From assembly GCF_002077945.1 (NCBI RefSeq), contig NZ_LVYD01000013.1, positions 248,001 to 312,000 of the forward strand: a stretch of DNA of 64,000 nucleotides, given 5' to 3'. Shown piece by piece: positions 61,501 through 64,000 of the stretch (positions are counted from its first letter, which is position 1; each line of letters opens with the position of its first letter). The notes beneath the pieces were generated by a model, which saw nothing but the letters and a program-made list of their open reading frames with translations, had not been told where the DNA came from and searched no databases. This DNA is from Niastella vici. GTDB lineage: Bacteria; Bacteroidota; Bacteroidia; Chitinophagales; Chitinophagaceae. Position numbers and translations under genes: made by a program.

Positions 61501-61655
61501 CCGGGCGGGTGGGGTATGCCTAAGGTATAGGCAGTTGAAATAAATTCACCGCAATCCCATAAGCTAACGGTTGGCTCCATCGTCAGCAGGTAAACGGTAC
61601 AGGCTATGGCACATACCGCCCATCCTGCCAGGTTGTTCACTTTGTTGAAGTTCAT
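58587..61655 (-). CDS. DUF2723/TMEM260-type membrane glycosyltransferase-like protein
   Basis: A 1022-residue integral membrane protein with about ten or more helices in the first 600 residues and a soluble C-terminal part with TPR-like helices. It starts [49 protein letters not shown]; the WDCGEF motif and the HPPGAP loop define DUF2723. The human relative TMEM260 is an O-mannosyltransferase, so protein O-glycosylation is a reasonable expectation here, but the donor is unknown. It is likely transcribed alone. Confidence 0.9.
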   Translation of the reverse strand: [1022 protein letters not shown]

Positions 61656-62016
61656 TGTAATGGATTTAAAGTTGTATCATGAGTTTATACAATACAAATT
61701 CTGCCCACCTGTTTTCAGGGGTGGAAGACTTTAATCCCTATGCCGGTGCTGGTAAACTACAATGTGCCTTTCTTTTTCAGGGCGTTAAACTTCTAAAAAG
61801 CAGGGTATTCAAACAGATTCTTAAATTTCGAATATATTTCGCCAATTTCATTTATAGGAGTATGAACAATATCCTATAGAAACGTTAATTATTTTTGAGG
61901 ATAGGGGTAGTGCCTTGCTTGGATGTCATAAGTAATAGATACATGTGAATTAACGATTATGTAAGATCCGTATAATGGCATAAAATTTTCATCAACTCAC
62001 ATATATACCTTCCAAT
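61656..62016. other. Divergent intergenic region
   Basis: The 361 bases hold one plus-strand frame of 66 codons at 61679 without any family resemblance. TATTTTTG at 61890-61897 could be a -7 box for the barrel gene with a leader of about 110 bases, but no -33 box supports it. Confidence 0.45.
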
Positions 62017-62538
62017 ATGAAATATGGCATTCGATCATTAACCGTTTTAGCCTTGTTGCTGATTGGCGGAGTTTATAATCGTGCGGCTGCACAAAAGTTA
62101 TTTTTCATTTTCGCCCATGGGCAATATGCCTCGCCGGTGCAAACCGGTTTCAGGAATGATTACAATTTTGGTGTAGGCGCCGATGCGGGTGTTGGTATTG
62201 GTCCCGGAAAAACCAAGGTGGTGGGAACTGTTGGGTATACCGTGTTTAATGCGAAGTCGAAAGAAGTGGGTAATATCACCTATGTTCCTATGAAGATAGG
62301 GTTACGCAGATATTTTTTTCCGGCTAATATCTTATTCATTAATGCCGATGCGGGCGTGGCGCATATAAAAGACAAAACCACCGATACTGATTATTCTCGT
62401 TTTACCGCCGATATAGGCGCCGGCGCCAAACTGGGTCCCATGGACCTGGGCATTGCCTATGAGGGTTTTTCCCGTGGCGGTTCTGCCGGCTTTGCCTCCT
62501 GGATCGCATTTAAAGTAGGCTGGCGGTTTGGGTTGTAA
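62017..62538 (+). CDS. Outer-membrane beta-barrel-like protein
   Basis: A 173-residue protein with a signal peptide (ends RAAAQ). The mature region consists of amphipathic strands with Gly-rich turns (FGVGADAGVGIGPGKTKVVG, IGAGAKLGPMDLGIAYEGF, AFKVGWRFGL). It looks like a small eight-stranded barrel of the opacity or OmpA-like N-terminal type, though the final aromatic is followed by Gly-Leu. Function unknown. Confidence 0.8.
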   Translation: MKYGIRSLTVLALLLIGGVYNRAAAQKLFFIFAHGQYASPVQTGFRNDYNFGVGADAGVGIGPGKTKVVGTVGYTVFNAKSKEVGNITYVPMKIGLRRYFFPANILFINADAGVAHIKDKTTDTDYSRFTADIGAGAKLGPMDLGIAYEGFSRGGSAGFASWIAFKVGWRFGL

Positions 62539-62568
62539 GATTATAAAGTAATATCATGTCTCTTAAAT

Positions 62569-62601
62569 AAAGGCGGGTCAAAGCAATGGGGCCCGCCTTT
62601 T
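62569..62601. terminator. Bidirectional intrinsic terminator
   Basis: AAAGGCGGG (62569-62577) pairs with CCCGCCTTT (62592-62600). It lies between the convergent barrel and ABC-transporter genes. Confidence 0.88.
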
Positions 62602-62605
62602 CTTT

Positions 62606-63397
62606 TTACAAACATGCTTTTATTTCTTCTATCGTTTCCATAAATCTTCTTTCCTGTTTAATATGCTTCTGCCAGGCCAGGTCCCGTTCAATAAGATCGA
62701 TCTCCTTTTTAATAGTGGCGCCTTCCTTACCTGGTTCATTCCCTAAAATGTAAACCGTATCAGAAATGGCCACACTGTTCTCGATATCGTGCGATACAAT
62801 GATCAGTGTTTTCAATTCGTCTGACAGGGAAACCTGCAATAACATCTCCACCGCTTTATCGAGCATACATACGTCGAGCCCGCTGAACGGTTCATCGAGC
62901 AATATAAAGTTGGACCCCTTTAAGAGCTGTTGCATAATGCTTACACGTTGACGCTGCCCGCCCGACAATTGCTGCGGATACAGGTTCAGGTGGCCGGTTA
63001 ACTGAAACTGTTCTGCATATTGTTCAATGGTTTGTTTTTCCCTTCCGAACAGGGCCTTGTTCTTTTTGGCAGCCAGCATCAGTGATTGGTGCACGGTTCT
63101 CCATTCAAATAAATAATAGTTCTGGAATATAACGCCCATATCACCGGCCTTCACCGGTTTGTTGTTGTTGATAGTGACCTGCCCCGATGTAGGCGATTGC
63201 AAACCCGACAGTATTTTAAATAATTGCGTTTTACCAATACCGCTTCGGCCGATGAGGGTAACTACCTGTCCCTGTAAAACACCGGGACGGGTAATATTCC
63301 TGATACAAAAATTTATATCGCGCAAAATGGACCGGTCGAAGGTGAGCTGCACATCGGTAGCCTGCAGCAGCACTTCTTCTTTTGTATGTTGTGTCAT
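62606..63397 (-). CDS. ABC transporter ATP-binding protein (NitT/TauT-like)
   Basis: A 263-residue ATPase. Walker A GRSGIGKT (50-57), the signature LSGGQRQR (near 142) and Walker B ILLDEPFSGLD (near 162) are present, and the switch His lies in VSHDIENS. The C-terminal extension fits nitrate/sulfonate/taurine importers. Its start overlaps the permease stop by 4 bases (ATGA). The substrate-binding protein is not in the window. Confidence 0.92.
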   Translation of the reverse strand: MTQHTKEEVLLQATDVQLTFDRSILRDINFCIRNITRPGVLQGQVVTLIGRSGIGKTQLFKILSGLQSPTSGQVTINNNKPVKAGDMGVIFQNYYLFEWRTVHQSLMLAAKKNKALFGREKQTIEQYAEQFQLTGHLNLYPQQLSGGQRQRVSIMQQLLKGSNFILLDEPFSGLDVCMLDKAVEMLLQVSLSDELKTLIIVSHDIENSVAISDTVYILGNEPGKEGATIKKEIDLIERDLAWQKHIKQERRFMETIEEIKACL

Positions 63398-64000
63398 GAT
63401 GCTTTTACTTCTTTTAATTTGCTATAGGGGAACAACCAGTGCCGCATGGTGCCCAGTAAATAGTCGAAACATAAACCAATCACAAAGATCACCAGCTGTA
63501 GGGCCAGTACGTTGGTAAGGTCGTTGTACTTGTTGTATTTTATCAGCAGCGTACCTATACCGCCTTCGCTCATGCTCAGCCCTTCTACCATGGTGATCAT
63601 TAACCACGAAATGGCGAAGTTCTGTCGCAGTATCTCAAACACCTGATCGGCTTTGCCAATGATAATTACCTCGTACAGGGTTTGCCAGTTGTTATAGCCC
63701 AGGGTTTTGCACAGTTCATATTCCTGCGGGTTAATATTCACGATCACCGACAGAAATGAGGTTACAAAGAAGGGCACAATACCAAATACCAGTAATGATA
63801 ACTTTAACTCGCTGCCATCTTTTGTAAGCAGGGTGAAAATGAATATCAAACCTGTAAGGGTGAGGTACCTGCATTTCACAATGAACAACGCCACGCTTCT
63901 GAAAAAAGGCAACACTGATAAATAAGCAAACAACAAAGTGATCAATATCGAGTACAACATGGCCTTTAAAGTAAGCAGCAGGCTTACCAGTATATTGTCG
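63394..64000 (-). CDS. ABC transporter permease, 5' end outside the window
   Basis: The frame is open from 63394 to the last base of the window and continues upstream (DNILVSLLLTLKAMLY), so an internal ATG at 63958 is not the true start. At least five membrane segments are visible. The coupling helix region is EYELCKTLGYNNWQTLYEVIIIGKADQVFEILRQ, typical of NitT/TauT permeases (EAA-like motif). It would form the channel for the adjacent ATPase. Confidence 0.88.
   Translation of the reverse strand, partial: DNILVSLLLTLKAMLYSILITLLFAYLSVLPFFRSVALFIVKCRYLTLTGLIFIFTLLTKDGSELKLSLLVFGIVPFFVTSFLSVIVNINPQEYELCKTLGYNNWQTLYEVIIIGKADQVFEILRQNFAISWLMITMVEGLSMSEGGIGTLLIKYNKYNDLTNVLALQLVIFVIGLCFDYLLGTMRHWLFPYSKLKEVKAS

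Noticed and set aside
61679-61879. Plus-strand frame of 66 codons upstream of the barrel gene
   Set aside because: No family resemblance and a promoter-like region overlaps its downstream end.
1-64000. Recent mobile element or prophage
   Set aside because: No transposase, integrase, tRNA-flanked repeat or phage structural gene was found.

Overview
The window looks like chromosomal DNA of a Bacteroidota bacterium, most likely family Chitinophagaceae (Niastella/Chitinophaga type). Supporting signs are exact Bacteroidota promoters (TTTG-N19-TAnnTTTG), few Shine-Dalgarno sites, many lipoproteins, a type IX secretion sorting domain, a LytTR response regulator, a DUF2723/TMEM260-type membrane protein, and tandem TGGTCAA/TTCACCA heptamers between genes. 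I saw no rRNA, tRNA, transposase, integrase or CRISPR array. No database search was possible; family names come from motifs.

Layout. 1-1011: end of a sensor kinase and its LytTR regulator. 1115-3154: secreted esterase plus pectinesterase. 3305-8096: membrane and WG-repeat proteins, a pentameric ligand-gated channel homologue, an SRPBCC protein and an L,D-transpeptidase. 8497-13405: SWIB/histone-H1-like protein, an ArsR regulator with a palindrome inside its promoter, a GlxA-type AraC regulator, VOC and DinB proteins, an aminotransferase. 13526-20848: lipoproteins, a CBM9-like protein, a sugar-dehydrogenase/cytochrome c lipoprotein, a membrane protein carrying the two halves of an acyl-carrier domain at its opposite ends, DinB, and a pirin-Dps pair.

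22064-37222 is the most striking block: about 15 kb of ten tightly packed same-strand genes. It holds two MoxR/vWA modules side by side. Module 1 is bpX-like domain, MoxR, bpX-like domain, vWA-propeller, bpX-TPR-propeller. Module 2 is SWIM zinc finger, DUF5691, MoxR, DUF5682, vWA. Each pairs an AAA+ ATPase with a vWA protein, an arrangement previously proposed for NTP-driven conflict or quality-control systems. A small gene at 37304 with an apparent start-region frameshift follows.

40986-48966 is an NAD/ADP-ribose block. A degenerate NMN-adenylyltransferase domain fused to a methyltransferase diverges from an NrtR-type Nudix regulator. Then come a fragment of a broken gene, two palindromic operators sitting on an exact promoter, and an operon for NMNAT-Nudix, nicotinamide phosphoribosyltransferase, a PARG-like macrodomain, a Poa1-like macrodomain, an ADP-ribosylglycohydrolase and the RNA 2'-phosphotransferase KptA. 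Together these could rebuild NAD and clear ADP-ribose products, including the one KptA makes.

49013-64000: LLM oxidoreductase, Rossmann reductase, a secreted DUF2341/LamG protein with a type IX tail, a two-subunit molybdenum hydroxylase, a palindromic REP-like element, cyclophilin and PhyH dioxygenase, a DUF2723 protein, a beta-barrel protein and a NitT/TauT-like ABC transporter that runs off the right edge.
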